From: Dendrobium chrysotoxum
Taxonomy: Eukaryota > Streptophyta > Magnoliopsida > Asparagales > Orchidaceae
Assembly (NCBI GenBank): GCA_019925795.1
Contig: CM034314.1
Span: 22,003,774-22,067,773, forward strand
DNA length: 64,000 nucleotides
Reading direction: 5' to 3'
The notes below the pieces were generated by a model. It was given only the letters and a program-made list of their open reading frames with translations, was not told the origin of the DNA and searched no databases. The first letter of the stretch is position 1. The number at the start of each line of letters is the position of its first letter. Positions 48,203 through 59,267 of the stretch are shown piece by piece. Both the position numbers and the translations under genes were made by a program.

Positions 48203-49444
48203 GGGTTGCTGATGTGTCATGTCAGGGTTATTAGTTCCTTGAAACATAGAATTAAGTAGTTGTATGTGGATGAGGTGCTTCCTGTTAAACATTTTAAGGG
48301 TAGGGAGGTGTGGCTTTCCTATTTCAACATCACCCACGAAAATGTTATCTTCTCTTTGCCTCTTAGGACTATTAAATGGTCTAAAACTATTCTAGGGGAA
48401 TTAAAGCTCAAATCGATACTTCTATATTTAATAATCATTGTGGGTTTGGTGGGCTTATTCAGGACAACAAAGGGATACTATTATATATTTTTGGATCTGC
48501 TTTTACTTCCCAGGATACGGTTGTTGCTAATCTTAACGCTCTTTATATTAGGTTAAAGGAATGTGGTGCTTTTAATTTTCAATCCTTATGCATTGAAACT
48601 GATTCTGAGAAAGTAGTGGAGATTTTCAGTCAAGATAGCATGGTGAATCATAATAACTTTTATGTTTTTTGATGTATTAAGCTCTTTTTGGCATGTTTGA
48701 TTATATAATTTTTATTATTTGAAGGATGGTAATGCTTGTACTATTTGGCTGGCTAAAACTGGTTCTACGAGCTATATTTTACTATCGTATTCTCATGCCA
48801 ATGTGCCTCACTTACTGAAAGGTATTATGCTTCTAGATGCTGTTGGTTTTCCTTATATTTGCTAGGTGTGCTCTACTCCTGTATTATATTCTATTGTAAT
48901 TTCCTTTTTGATGATCATGTGCGTTTCCCGTCACGATGTTGCTTGTTGTGCAGCTGGGCTGCATGTTTTCTCGGCTATTCTGTTTGTGTCCCTTTCATTA
49001 TGCTAACTTTGGTTTCTATCGATCTCGATTTGGTTCATGGAGGTGTCCTTGTACTCTCCTTGTTTTGAGAGGCCTGGGTAGCTGTTGCAAGGTGGGTTGT
49101 CTTGTTTGTGCTCCTCTTGCTTTAACTTTGTTATATTACATTCTAATTTTGGTTTTTGGCAACTTCTTTTTGTGTAGATTTTTTGTTGCAGGAATTGTTA
49201 ATAGTTCAAGATCTATCAAGGCTTCAATTTGTTTTTTTGGGTGACAGCTTCTGGCCTCCCTAAATTTCTTTTATATGTTTTCTCTCTAAGTATGTAAGTA
49301 GTTGGGATCCTGTGCTCTCTAGTTTTTTTTTTTCTCTTTTCCATTGTTGTGCTTTTGAGTGCTAGCGAGCTTTTGATCTCTCTTAAGGACTTGTAATTTT
49401 GCCTATTATTAATGCGTAGGCTCGTCAGTGGGGTTCCCAAAAAA
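48203..49444 (+). mobile_element. L1-C: 5'-truncated L1 (RNase H and 3' UTR)
   Basis: A truncated L1 flanked by aagcacaag (48194-48202 and 49443-49451, part of the match being tail A's). Its 3' end is the family block, ctcttaaggacttgtaattt then attaatgcgtaggctcg, closing ggttcccaaaaaa. Only the last part of ORF2 is retained. Confidence 0.75.
48380..48864 (+). pseudogene. L1-C RNase H domain of ORF2
   Basis: In one frame: GFGGLI.DNKGILLYIFGSAF, then TVVANLNALYIRLKECGAF, then LCIETDSEKVVEIFSQDSM, then NACTIWLAKTGS and HANVPHLLKGIMLLDAVGFP ending IC* at 48864. This is the plant L1 ORF2 RNase H layout (G..RD..G, E..A...GL, ETDS..V, NA.AD.LA), with conserved D of ETDS present and the last D replaced (TIWLA for AD.LA). 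Stops lie within. It matches the C-terminus of L1-E (LVNLDKLGLPYIRQG). Confidence 0.75.
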
Positions 49445-49451
49445 GCACAAG

Positions 49452-49868
49452 ATCCTTAGTTTTGATGTCTGGATTTTTTCTCTAGGTATGTAATTAGTTG
49501 TGATGTCTGAATTTTCTAAATTATTTATCCTATTTTATTTTACTTTATTTTGTTGTTATGACTTCCTTCTTATTTATTTCGTGAGCTTTAGTTTTTTGTA
49601 GGTAATCACATTGCTAATTTCCTTATTGATTCTTCGTGGGGCTGCATTGAAGATCATAGCTTTAGCTATTTTTTAGGGTTCACTTCTTGCTTCCTTGTGT
49701 TTTTCTAATTACCTTTTGTAGTTATGTAAAATCATCATTGGCACATTTTATTTTGGATATGCATGTATTTTTGGGGCTATAGAGAGCATTTGATCCTTTA
49801 AAGACTTATAATCATTTTTCCTTATTAACATGTAGGCTCTGATATGGGTTTTAACCCAAAAAAAAAAT
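49452..49868 (+). mobile_element. L1-C2: second L1 3' fragment
   Basis: Immediately after L1-C and in the same orientation is another L1 end. A worn RNase H scrap GNHIANFLIDSSWGCIED lies at about 49602-49655, followed by a T-rich UTR and the block ttgatcctttaaagacttat, cttattaacatgtaggctc, then a tail of ten A's at 49858-49867. It is a separate insertion, because it has its own poly(A). Confidence 0.65.
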
Positions 49869-52445
49869 AGATGGGTGATAAAGGCATTATTTTTTTGTAG
49901 TGGCAGAGAATTTACCATTATTATATCATTAATCTATCAATTTGGAGAAACCATCCATGATAAATGCAAAGAGAAATTTTGATAGGGGGCACTCTTGTCA
50001 TAAGCCTAAAGATGAGGGAAAGTAGCCTCTAGGTTCCCCTTTTATTCTATAAAGAAATACACCTTTTTAGTACAAGCTTTCATCCAATTTATAAATGTGA
50101 CTAGAAACCCCAAAAAAATCTCAATATTTCAAAAAAAATTATCTGCTAACATTGTCAAAGCTTTTTTATATCAATTTTGGGGCAAAAATGTTTTGGCCAT
50201 CTATTGGAGCTGAAACCATAGAGCAAGTCATTAGCCATAGTAAAATTATTAAAGATTTTTGTTCCTTGAATTAAAGTTTCTTGAGTAGGATGAATAATCT
50301 CTAGGAGAAGGGGTTTAATTTGATCAGCAAGCATTTTGGAATTAACTTTATATATGGTATTGTAATGGAATTTGGGTTTGTAGTCATTGAGAGATTTATG
50401 TGAGTAATTTTGGGGATTAAGATATTTTAGAGTATTTAATGCAATCAAGAATCTTGGATGAAGTAATAAAGTATTTCATAGCTTTAATGATGGATGAGAT
50501 CATTATCTACCATATGTCCTTGGAGAATTGAGAGATAAAACCACAAGATCGAAGAGTTTTGTTAGCCCAAATAGTAAAAATTAATAACACATTTTATTTC
50601 TTCATAAGTACTAAAGCTAACAAGAAGAGAATCTTAATCATGAGTAGTGAGAGTTGAACTTGAGGGAATGGAAGGATTCAATTTGTGTGAATTGGCCTTA
50701 TTATTGATAAGTGTGGCAAAATGACATATAGATTCATTGGGAAAATGCTCTTGAGATTGTAAGGGACTATTAATGCCATTTAATTCCCTGATATATTTAT
50801 TGTTCACTCACCTTTTAATTCTTTGATATAAGAATTAATATCATCCTCCCCATTGATCAACTATGCACACTAAGTTTTTTTTTTAATTATTATTCATTTA
50901 TGAACACAAATCATGGTAGCAATAGGAAAATCTTGTGCATAGAGGGTGACGCTGGATAAGGAGGGTAGTTGCGACTCAAAAGAGATGAGGGACTGATGGA
51001 GCACAAGCTACAGGAATCAAAGCTCAAAATATATCCAGATACACTTTCTTGGATGGGTAACACATCGTGAAAATAATTAGGATATAGAAATAGGAATAAA
51101 TATAGATAAAAACTCAAATCTTATTAACCATCCCTTTTACAACACAACAGCCATCTATTCATAATAACTTGCAGGTTACTTAAAAGATCATAGTCCTAAT
51201 GAAAACATAAAAGCCAGACTATCTAATTCTATATAGTTAATATATAGACTGAAGTTTATGGCAATAGAACTTAGCAACAGCACCAGCGTCAGTCTACCGA
51301 GGTAGGAGGAACTTCAGCTTGTAGTAGGATAACAAGTTAGAAACAGTAAGGAGGTGGGTTTTGGTTGGCTAAACCAGTCTGAATATATCCACCTGGTGTC
51401 GGAGGGACTTTAATGTGAAGCCCTTTATTAAAAGGATTTAACTCTAGTCTTTAATGAATGTAATTTTGTTCCTCCTTGAGAGAAGTGATAGTGGATGACA
51501 TACAAGTATAAGAATCATGGACAAAACCTTTGGGAGTAATCATAACATTTATATGCTTGTTACATAAAGCAAAAAAGTGAACCCCCCTTATCTGGAATAT
51601 TCTAGACCTTCTTAACCATATTTATAAGTTATAACAAAATATTGTAGTGGCTCCAGTAGTTTTTATACATAAATCTAAATCTAGTGGTTGGAGTAGTGCT
51701 CATCTTAAAAAGGATAAGTGGGTGGTCAGAAGTGTTAAGGCTAAGAACTTTGAATTGAGGGAGATGGTAGCTTTGAAGTGAATGATTGTTCTAGGCCTTC
51801 TTAAACATATTTATAATAAAATATTATAGTGGCTCTAGTAGTTCTTATACATAAACCAATTGAAAGAAAGTTTAATGCTAATGAGTTTAGATAACCCATA
51901 ATTAAATATGCAAGAGTTGAAACCAACAAGCTTGATAGATATAGTGGGATAACCACCAACTCTTTCCTCGAGCTTCCTTATGTGATTGAAGTTTTCCATG
52001 ATAAGCAAGGCTTCATTTACATCATTATGCATGTTTACAATAGATTCAAAAAAGAACTTCTTTTCTAAAGCACCATTTTATGCATAAACGGAAGTAATAA
52101 GAAAGTGGATGTTAGAAGAAATATTTACCAAATAATGGATGAATTGAGGTTTCATGGACATAGTTGGGAAGGAAACTTTGGAAGAGTCCCATTTAATCCA
52201 TATATGCCCATTGGAAGGTGAATTAAAGTTATTATAACTTTCCCTTTTGTGATAAATATCAAATTGTTGCACCAAAAAGGGATCATTTATTGATGTAGAG
52301 GGTATTTTAATTTCAAAAGGATATAGGATATTAACTTGAAGGTCATGAATAAGATTCCTCCAGTCAATGATTCTGGTATCACCATCTAAGCCTCTACTGT
52401 ACTAAGTAACAATTTCTTGAAGCAAATTCATTGAGATTATTTTTT
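49869..52445 (-). pseudogene. L1-D ORF2 (endonuclease and RT pieces)
   Basis: Endonuclease: LKEIVTQYSRGLDGDTRIID then FNSPSNGHIWIKWD then PQFIHYLVNISSNIHFLITS VYA (52440-52078), and ENFNHIRKLEERVGGYPTIS (about 51990), the plant L1 'NF......ERVGG.P' block. RT: KVNSKMLADQIKPLLLEIIH then FNNFTMANDLLYGFSSN and HFCPKIDIKK (50370-50157), followed in a shifted frame by scraps of the RQG.PLSP block and INDIIM..NSLPLQKNNAFITHL ending near 49870. It is badly broken. A stretch of about 70 bp is present twice (51595-51668 and 51788-51855). Confidence 0.65.
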
Positions 52446-52449
52446 TGTG

Positions 52450-53515
52450 GTTACCTTTAGGTTTGCATTTTTTATTATTTGAGCTGGATTGAAGGATATA
52501 AATGATCTGAGTGGTAAGAGTACCAGATACTCAAGATTTGGAATCCTACGAACAAGTGTCATTATTAGTTAAAATTTTATAAGAATCCTCAGGAAGATTC
52601 TCTTGATGGTCTGGCTAACTAGAGGAAGTATCAACAGTGACACTAAGTGGCTCAAGTGAAGTAGATGGAAGAATTCAAAACTCATCTTGCTAATATTTAG
52701 TGTACACTATAAAAATTATGTTATTGTTAGGAGAGGAAGCAAGTTTAAGTGCAGGAAAACTTAATGATCAATGATTGCTGAGTGGAAGGAGACACTAGTT
52801 CCCTTAACATTATTAGTTGTATTCCTACTATGACTTCTACCTCTCCTAAAAGTGGTAGGAGGGAGAGTCAGAGCTTGGTGAGTTGAGGATAGGACAACTA
52901 GATCAGTCATGGGCAAAAGTGTCACAAACTTTGGATGGTGAAAACCTCCGTTCATACAAAATAGATTAGATGGTGTATTTTCTTTTAATATTCAAAGTGA
53001 TGAAATATGGTTGTTAAATGATTGTGAAAATTTGGATACTAACTCTAACAAAGGTCAATCTACCCTTAGACTGTGAAGGGAATTCTAAATTTACTATTAA
53101 ATTTGGAGATTTAGAATTTGAACCATAACCATAGCAAGATGTTAAGGAGTTTCACCTAAATAGAAACATCCTAAAAGTACTCTTTGATAGGTTTAAACTC
53201 TAGAATTCTTCTTTTAAACAAAAATGATCTACCATTAATTAATAAAGGACCCCCATTGATAAGCATATCAATGTCCTCAATACAGTTCAATTGGAATAAA
53301 AAATTATTTGTAAAGGATAGGAGCCTGAGTGTACCATGGACCTTTCATAGCCTACTAACTGCTTACAAAAGGTTACCTAAGAAGGGAGGCTTACCTATTA
53401 TATGGCCAACAAATGCCATGCCTATATTTTGGCTCCATTTTCTATTTCTTCATCAGACAAGCTTACTTTGTGTCCTAATTAGGTATGAAGTTGACGCATA
53501 AGTTGGAAGATGACG
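52450..53515 (-). pseudogene. L1-D ORF1 (DUF4283 domain)
   Basis: Around 53450-53170 the - strand gives, across frames, DEEIENGAKI, PFLGNLL.AV, then LRLLSFTNNFFLFQLN, EDIDMLINGGP and LLINGRSFLFKRRILEFKPI, the DUF4283 fold of plant L1 ORF1. The rest toward 52450 is Ser/Thr-rich with basic patches (RRGRSHSRNTTNN near 52830) and lacks a zinc knuckle that I can see. There are several frameshifts, and the protein is dead. Confidence 0.55.
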
Positions 53516-53850
53516 TGACATAGACTATAGTATATTTTTTAAATTTATTATTGTTATGTGTCGCCCGAGAATATATGGAAAAGACAGTCACAAAATAAGT
53601 AGAAATGTTGATTCACACAGAGCATGAATCAAGGTTTTGCAGCCAATTAGAGAGGAGAAAGGGCTTTAGAAGAGGAAAAACGTTGGGGAAAAACAAGTAG
53701 GTAGGTTTTTGGAGAAGGGAGCACCAACGACAACCCTAGAGCAAGAAAATTGAAGCATGCATAAACTCTATGCTTTTGACCTTTCGCTTGTTGAATTGCA
53801 GGGGAACTTAGCTAGGGAGATTTTATTGTAATTAGTAAGGAAATCTTAGC

Positions 53851-54538
53851 CATTGTTTGGTTGTTGGGTTTCATGTGTTCTCTATTCTGCTTTTTTGGTA
53901 GTCATTGTTTTCTGTTTTGTGTTTTATCTTTGATTGTGTGGTTGGTTCTGGCTGATTTCTGGCTTTTCATGCGCACTTTGTTCTTATCTCTGTAATTTAC
54001 TTTTGGTTTGTGTTGGGTGGTCTGTGTTCGTCTATCTTTTGTCTCCTGTTGGGGCAGGTGTTTTTTTAAGATTTGTTTTACTATTTTTTATTAGTAGCGT
54101 GAATCTGGGGGGCAGTTCTTTCAGTCATGTTGTTTCCTGTTGGTGGGGCTTCTTCTTGGATTATGTTTTTTTTTTCAGCTGGGTGGTGTTTTCTAGCTGG
54201 TGTCATGTTTTGGGTGCTAAATCGGGTGCTCTGTAGCTGAGGAAGTATTTGTTCCCTTCTTCGGTTATTTCCTCTATCTCTCTTATAGGTATTGTTGATG
54301 TTTCATGTATGGGCTTTCAAGTTTTTTTCTCACTGTGGCTCTTTTTTGGGTGGTGGCTTCACGCATCCCAAAGATTTTTATCCTTTTCTTTGTAATCCAA
54401 TTGGGATCTTAGGCATTTTAGGTTTCTTTTTAATTTGAATGTAGTTCTTTTAAGTATTAGTGGCTTTCAATCTCTTTAAAAACTTGTAAACATTTTTTTG
54501 AATTAACGTGTAGGCTCGAACGTGAGGTTTTGCCAAAA
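53851..54538 (+). mobile_element. L1-F: L1 3' UTR fragment
   Basis: A T/G-rich UTR ends in the family block: ggctttcaatctctttaaaa then acttgtaaac, gaattaacgtgtaggctcg and gttttgccaaaaaaaa at 54525-54538. No ORF2 is left. The left limit is estimated; no target duplication was found. The membrane-like reading frame at 53934-54236 is UTR. Confidence 0.65.
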
Positions 54539-54666
54539 AAAAGTGGCAATCTTATCCATCACCTTTTTCTTTTATGCAATATACTTATAAAGTTTTCATT
54601 ATGAATACAGAAAAAAATTTAGTGTTTTTAGATTTTTTTTTTTCTTGTACTTTTATAGCAACCAAG

Positions 54667-54669
54667 TTT

Positions 54670-54705
<36 letters not shown>

Positions 54706-54709
54706 AAAA
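54667..54709 (-). mobile_element. Poly(A)-only retroposon insertion
   Basis: A 14-bp direct repeat ttatagcaaccaag (54653-54666 and 54710-54723) brackets just 43 bp: ttttccctc, a run of 30 A's, then caaa on the - strand. This is a target duplication around a LINE-type insertion cut back to its last few bases. The ttttcc..aaaa ending resembles the L1 family tail. Confidence 0.8.
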
Positions 54710-54723
54710 TTATAGCAACCAAG

Positions 54724-56275
54724 TGATTGGAGGCATTGAAAAAGGTCTTCTCTTCCATAAGTTGAGAGCTTATAAGGGACCTTAGTATTGGGTTTCCAAA
54801 TGAATGAGTCAGGCATTAACTTACTGTGTCACACCATTGCGTCACCCAAGGATCACCCAAATTTTCACCGTATATCTCATGATTATGATTTCCCAAGTTT
54901 CATAAAAAGATTTGATATTGGATGGGATGTCTACAAGATATCAGTTGTCAAATATTTTATTGAAAGTATGGATGTGGATCGTAGGGAATTACCTATTTCA
55001 ATTCCTCATAACTCAACGATCCAAAAATATTGCAATTTTATCTCCGATCATTGATGGTGAAAAAGCTAGAATTGCCTAATTCAAGACAAAGACCTGGTCA
55101 TTAGCAGAAATAACTTATTCATTCCTTAAGATGATGGTCAGTGTCAAATAATTTTCTATTGAAGGTTCACTACCACATCGCTATAGAAAAGGAGGCTCAT
55201 AATGTGGTTTCATAGAAGGAGCTCTATTTCTACACAAACTATTACAGCCTCTATCTACCCCTAGAAAAGGAGTTAATGGTCATGCTCTCATGGTGAACCC
55301 GAGTGTCATTGAAGCTGATGCCCTAGAACTACGAAATAAATCATGGAATTATCTTCCACTTCCGTTGATTTAATGTGGCGTCATGTCCAATAAAATTTCT
55401 TTCACACTTAAGCTTCTAAAAGGAAAAGGATAGCTTCTTGTGGCTCTCCTTCTGGCATCCCCACCTCATCAGAATGAAAAGGCTCACCAGCTTTATGAAG
55501 GAGGAGAAGTGGGCTGGGGGATGTTAATGGATACAATCAACTAATCGATGGCAATAATGGAGGCGTCGGCATTTAAAGCCAAAGCTAAAAGCCATGGTGG
55601 CTAAGTGGGGAAGCAAGCAGGCTATCCTCCTGAAAGTTCCACAGCCAAACAGAGATAGAGATAGCATTCAAGATTCCAGAGCAGCCAATGAAGGAGGTCA
55701 CCAAGAATAAGTTGGCAGTCTTTGGGTCAATGAGGCTGGCAAAGAAGAAAAAGACATTGGTCCATTTGCCAATGTTGGAAACAAAAGGTGATGCATGCCG
55801 AGGAGGAGGGTATCCAAGTCATCACCCCTAATAGATATAGGCCTGGTAATAAAAACTCCGAGTGACGGTACCAGCATCGACAATAGCAACAGCAACATCG
55901 GCGAGGTGATTGTGGTAGTAGCAAGAACTCTATGTTTCATGATTATACTCCTCCGAATGAGGAGAACGGGACAGAAGAGGATCCGATCATACAGGAAGGT
56001 AGTATATGCCACTTTATCTCTATTATCCATAAAGAATGAGGCTTCTGAAACGGTGAGGACTTTGTGCACACTGCCAACTTCAGAGGTGGCCACCAGATCT
56101 TCCTCTTAAGTAGAAGAGAACTACTATAACGTCACCAAAGATGTCGGAGGAGTTGAGTGCCCTCGGCATAAGAGAACTGTTTGCATTCTTCTTTCCTCTT
56201 CACTCTTATTTTTTTAGAAGACAATTCCAAAAAGGACATAAGGAAGTTTCCATATGAGAAGTTAAGAGTAAGACT
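54724..56275. other. Unassigned region with a less AT-rich patch (about 55440-56110)
   Basis: No gene or element recognised. 54788-55054 is open on the + strand for 88 codons but resembles nothing I know. About 55440-56110 is visibly richer in G and C than its surroundings and has open frames on both strands (131 codons on -, 55698-56093; 104 codons on +, 55795-56109). Neither has a recognised domain. It could be a captured or decayed gene fragment. Confidence 0.35.
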
Positions 56276-56672
56276 TGTTGCAAATATTTTGAAAGAAAAA
56301 AGATAGATAGGCAAGCAATAGGTTATGGAGATTTTGGATGAGAGAATAGATGAAGAATTTTATTACTAAATTTTTGCTGAGTAATTTTCAAGTTGACTTA
56401 CAACATCATGGTATTACCTATTTATAGTTATGAAAACTAAATCTAGAGGCTTCTACAACATAGCAATTCTAAAGTCTGATATCCAAGATCCTACTACCTA
56501 CACTTCTCTAGAGTATTTTATATTTATTACATTTTTTTAGAATCTTTTACCAATATTTCTCTAGAGTCTTCTATATTTATTGCAAATATCCTAGAATCTT
56601 CTTCATTAGACAATATTCTATTATGTGTAGAATACTCTAGAAATGTTGAGAAATGAGCATCAAATTTTATCA
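56276..56672 (-). repeat. Copia-3 3' LTR (397 bp)
   Basis: On the - strand it begins tgataaaatttgatgctc after the purine tract caaggaggag (56682-56673) and ends caaaatatttgcaaca. Its 56276-56420 part aligns with 58573-58718, sharing agatag.ttggcaagcaatagg. Confidence 0.85.
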
Positions 56673-56682
56673 CTCCTCCTTG

Positions 56683-58510
56683 ATGCAAATTTTGATAACT
56701 CCAATCATGTCGCATAGTTGATCAAATTTTCCTCTTGGAAGTGCTTTTGTGAATATGTCTACTACTTATTCTTTAGTCTTGCAATGCTTGAATTTAAACT
56801 CCTGGTTGCTCTCAACTTCTCTGATGAAGTGATATTTGATGCCAAGTGTTTGGTTCTACCATGAAAACACAGGATTTTTTGCCATTGTGATTGCTGATTT
56901 GCAATCACAATAGATTTTTATAGTTTTTTCTTATAGTTCACCCATATCTTCAAACATTTGTTTTATCCATATATCTTGACTTATAGTCATTGCTAGTGCA
57001 ATATATTTGGCTTCATCTGATGATTGTGTGACTGTTTCTTACTTCTTTGATCCCTATGCAATTAGTCATGCTTTGTGTTTTTTAATTGATTCATCTAGGT
57101 TTAGTTTTGTTTCCAATTATCTCTTTTTTCTTGTGGAGAGTCTACTACATGTCTTGATCTTCTTAATCATCATTATTTCTTCTTACATATCTTTTCTTCA
57201 TACTTCTTGCTTTGAGGCTTCTTCAAAGCTTTGTGGCTCTATGATTGTCAAATTATAATACTCATAAATCTCTACCAGAGATATTGTTCTTCTAGGTGGT
57301 GTTTTTTGGTATGTAACTTGAACTGGCTCTTGAGTTGGCGATCCAATCTAATCATTGATCTCTTTAACTTGTTGATATGCTTTGCCTGATGGAAATGGTT
57401 GTCGATGTTGTTTGTCAAGCAAGCATCCTTCGCAAGCACCATCAATCTCTTTTATTATTAGGAAATTTCTTATATATTCTTCTAGTGGAGAATTTTCAAC
57501 CCATGAAAATTGAAATGTCCTAACCGTTTGTGCCATATTAAAGACTCTTCCACTTATTCCTTCATTGTCACTTCATTTGTATCTCCACTTAATAGGAAAG
57601 AACATCTTCTCTTTCATTTTTCAATTTTGACATTTGTCTTGATTTCATCAAGACAACAAAATATATTCATATTTTTTATCATGCGGTTACTACAACCACT
57701 ATCAAGATACCAAAAATCTTTCATCTCTTTTAATGCAACTTAACAAGCATAGAAGAGATTTTTATCATCATCTTTCTCTTCTAAAAAAACTAGCTTTATG
57801 GTTTTCTTCAAGATACAAGCACTTTTTATATGTCCATTTTTTTACAATTTCAACATTGTGGTTTTCCTTTAAACCAACAATCCTTCTCCAAGTGACTTTT
57901 TCTTTTGCTAATGCTACATGGAAAATACTTGTCACTTTTTATTTGATTTCTTTTATCTTTAGTACATGATTATGAATTTCTCCCAACTTTTGATTTATGA
58001 GATCACAAATTTATTTTAGATTGGAATGATTTATATCTGAAGATCGCATTCCGTCTATTCAATCTTTTTTCAAGTGCTTCAAGAGAGCCCATTAATTCTG
58101 TTGGTGATAACACTTCTATATCCTTTGATTCTTCAATTGTATAAATTATCATATCAAACTTTTCTGTACAATAAATTAGTATCTTTTCAACTATTTCTTT
58201 ATCAAAATTGTAGCTCTATAGGCTTTCATTTGGTTAACTTTTTTTTTTTTTTCAGTGTAATAATCTTTTGTGGACTCATTATCATTCATTTTAATATTCT
58301 CAAAATCTCATTTTAGATTCTATAGCTTGATGGCACATACCTTTCTAGTTCCTTGAAACTACCTCTTGCAATGTATCCCATGCTTATTTTAGAAGTCGTT
58401 GTGCTCATGATTCGGGGAAAGATGTATGTCTTCATTTTGATGGACCAAAGATCATAGTTTTCTCCATTGAAGATTGAAATCGGTATGGTAAAGCAGCTGG
58501 AGTTTTCCAT
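56683..58510 (-). pseudogene. Copia-3 gag-pol remnant
   Basis: It begins MENSSCFTIPISIFNGENYD at 58510, then LWSIKMKTYI, a standard copia gag start 50 bp after the primer site. A CCHC region follows with HLEKDCWFKGKPQC.NCKK (about 57910-57840), and a pre-integrase block GACEGCLLDKQHRQPFPSG (57440-57390). Soon after, the sequence jumps to the end of RNase H: QSSDEAKYIALAMTISQDIW, IYCDCKSAITMAKNPVF, KYHFIREVES, VDIFTKALPRGKFDQL, CIKEE (57030-56690). The missing middle includes the integrase catalytic core and RT. Many stops are present. Confidence 0.8.
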
Positions 58511-58558
58511 TAGATTTTAGACAAGATTTCTACAATGCTCAATGAGTGATCAAGTGAA

Positions 58559-58570
58559 GCTCTGATACCA
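58559..58570 (-). other. Copia-3 primer binding site (tRNA-iMet)
   Basis: TGGTATCAGAGC on the - strand, two bases after the 5' LTR end (..ccaaca, 58573). It is the same primer type as in Copia-2. Confidence 0.9.
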
Positions 58571-58572
58571 AA

Positions 58573-58718
58573 TGTTGGAAATATTTTGGAAGAAAAAAGA
58601 TAGATTGGCAAGCAATAGGTTATAGAGATTTGGAATGAAAGAATAGAAGAAGAATTTTATTGCTAAATTTTAGCTGAGTACTTTGCAACTTAACTTACAA
58701 TATCATGGCATTTCCTTT
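58573..58718 (-). repeat. Copia-3 5' LTR, cut by L1-E
   Basis: Aligns with 56276-56420. It stops at atcatggcatttcc (58705-58718), where the poly(A)/poly(C) tail of L1-E begins. Confidence 0.85.
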
Positions 58719-59267
58719 TTTTTTTTTTTTTGGGGGGGGGGGGGGGGGGGGAGGGGGAACCCTCTATGGGGCCTACGGGTTAATTAAAAAAGCGGTTACA
58801 AGGTCCTTAAAGGGAACCTTCAGCTCACTAATGCTCGAAGGAGCTACAAAAAAAATGTAAAGAAAACCTAAGAGCCGATGGTTCTCCAAAACTAAGTAAA
58901 TAAAAGTACCTAATAACATTCTAGGTCTGCTAGAGGACAGAGCCCAAAAAAGGGAGAAAAAAGAAACCACTTTCTGCACCAGCTCCTTACCCAAAAAATC
59001 TTACATATCCCCAAAAATGATATTCTCGAACACCTGTAAAAAATAAGGACTACTGCACCAAAAGAAGAAGAGCCAGATATAAAGAAAAAAGACCTGAGAC
59101 AAATTTAAGAACCAAAAGGATACAGTGTTGAAAGCATTCCAGTCTTGATCATCACGACACTCGGGAAGTAATCCATTAAACCAGAGCCAGAACCTCCAAA
59201 AACAGAGCAGCACAGGAACAAACCAGACCGCTAGCCCCCACGATCAAATTAAAAAACAAAAAAATCA

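Larger units (their letters stand above)
49869..53850 (-). mobile_element. L1-D: older L1 of a different subfamily
   Basis: Reading leftwards from about 53850: a 5' leader (ctctagggttgtcgttggtg), ORF1 with DUF4283, ORF2 endonuclease and RT. Homology breaks off at 49869, where the + strand L1-C2 poly(A) begins, so the 3' part is missing or displaced. Coding parts are interrupted and partly duplicated. 50450-51420 contains sequence I could not place in an L1. Confidence 0.65.
56276..58718 (-). mobile_element. Copia-3: internally deleted copia element
   Basis: It has a 3' LTR (56276-56672), a 1.9-kb interior and the first 146 bp of a 5' LTR (58573-58718), whose remainder is cut off by the L1-E insertion. 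The primer site and polypurine tract are both in place. The interior keeps gag, the pre-integrase region and the last part of RNase H but lacks the integrase core and nearly all of RT, so one large deletion removed about 2-2.5 kb. The outer end of the 5' LTR should lie beyond the window, past L1-E. Confidence 0.85.

Noticed and set aside
48936..49244. 102-codon hydrophobic frame
   Set aside because: It is the L1-C 3' UTR, directly after the RNase H stop.
53934..54236. 100-codon hydrophobic, Cys/Trp-rich frame
   Set aside because: It is the L1-F 3' UTR.
54788..55054. 88-codon + strand frame
   Set aside because: No recognisable domain, no upstream promoter, and the next bases are full of stops. 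Kept only as part of an unassigned region.
58773..59213. 73- and 70-codon frames rich in Phe/Leu/Trp on the - strand
   Set aside because: They are the 3' UTR of L1-E, after the ORF2 stop at 59268.
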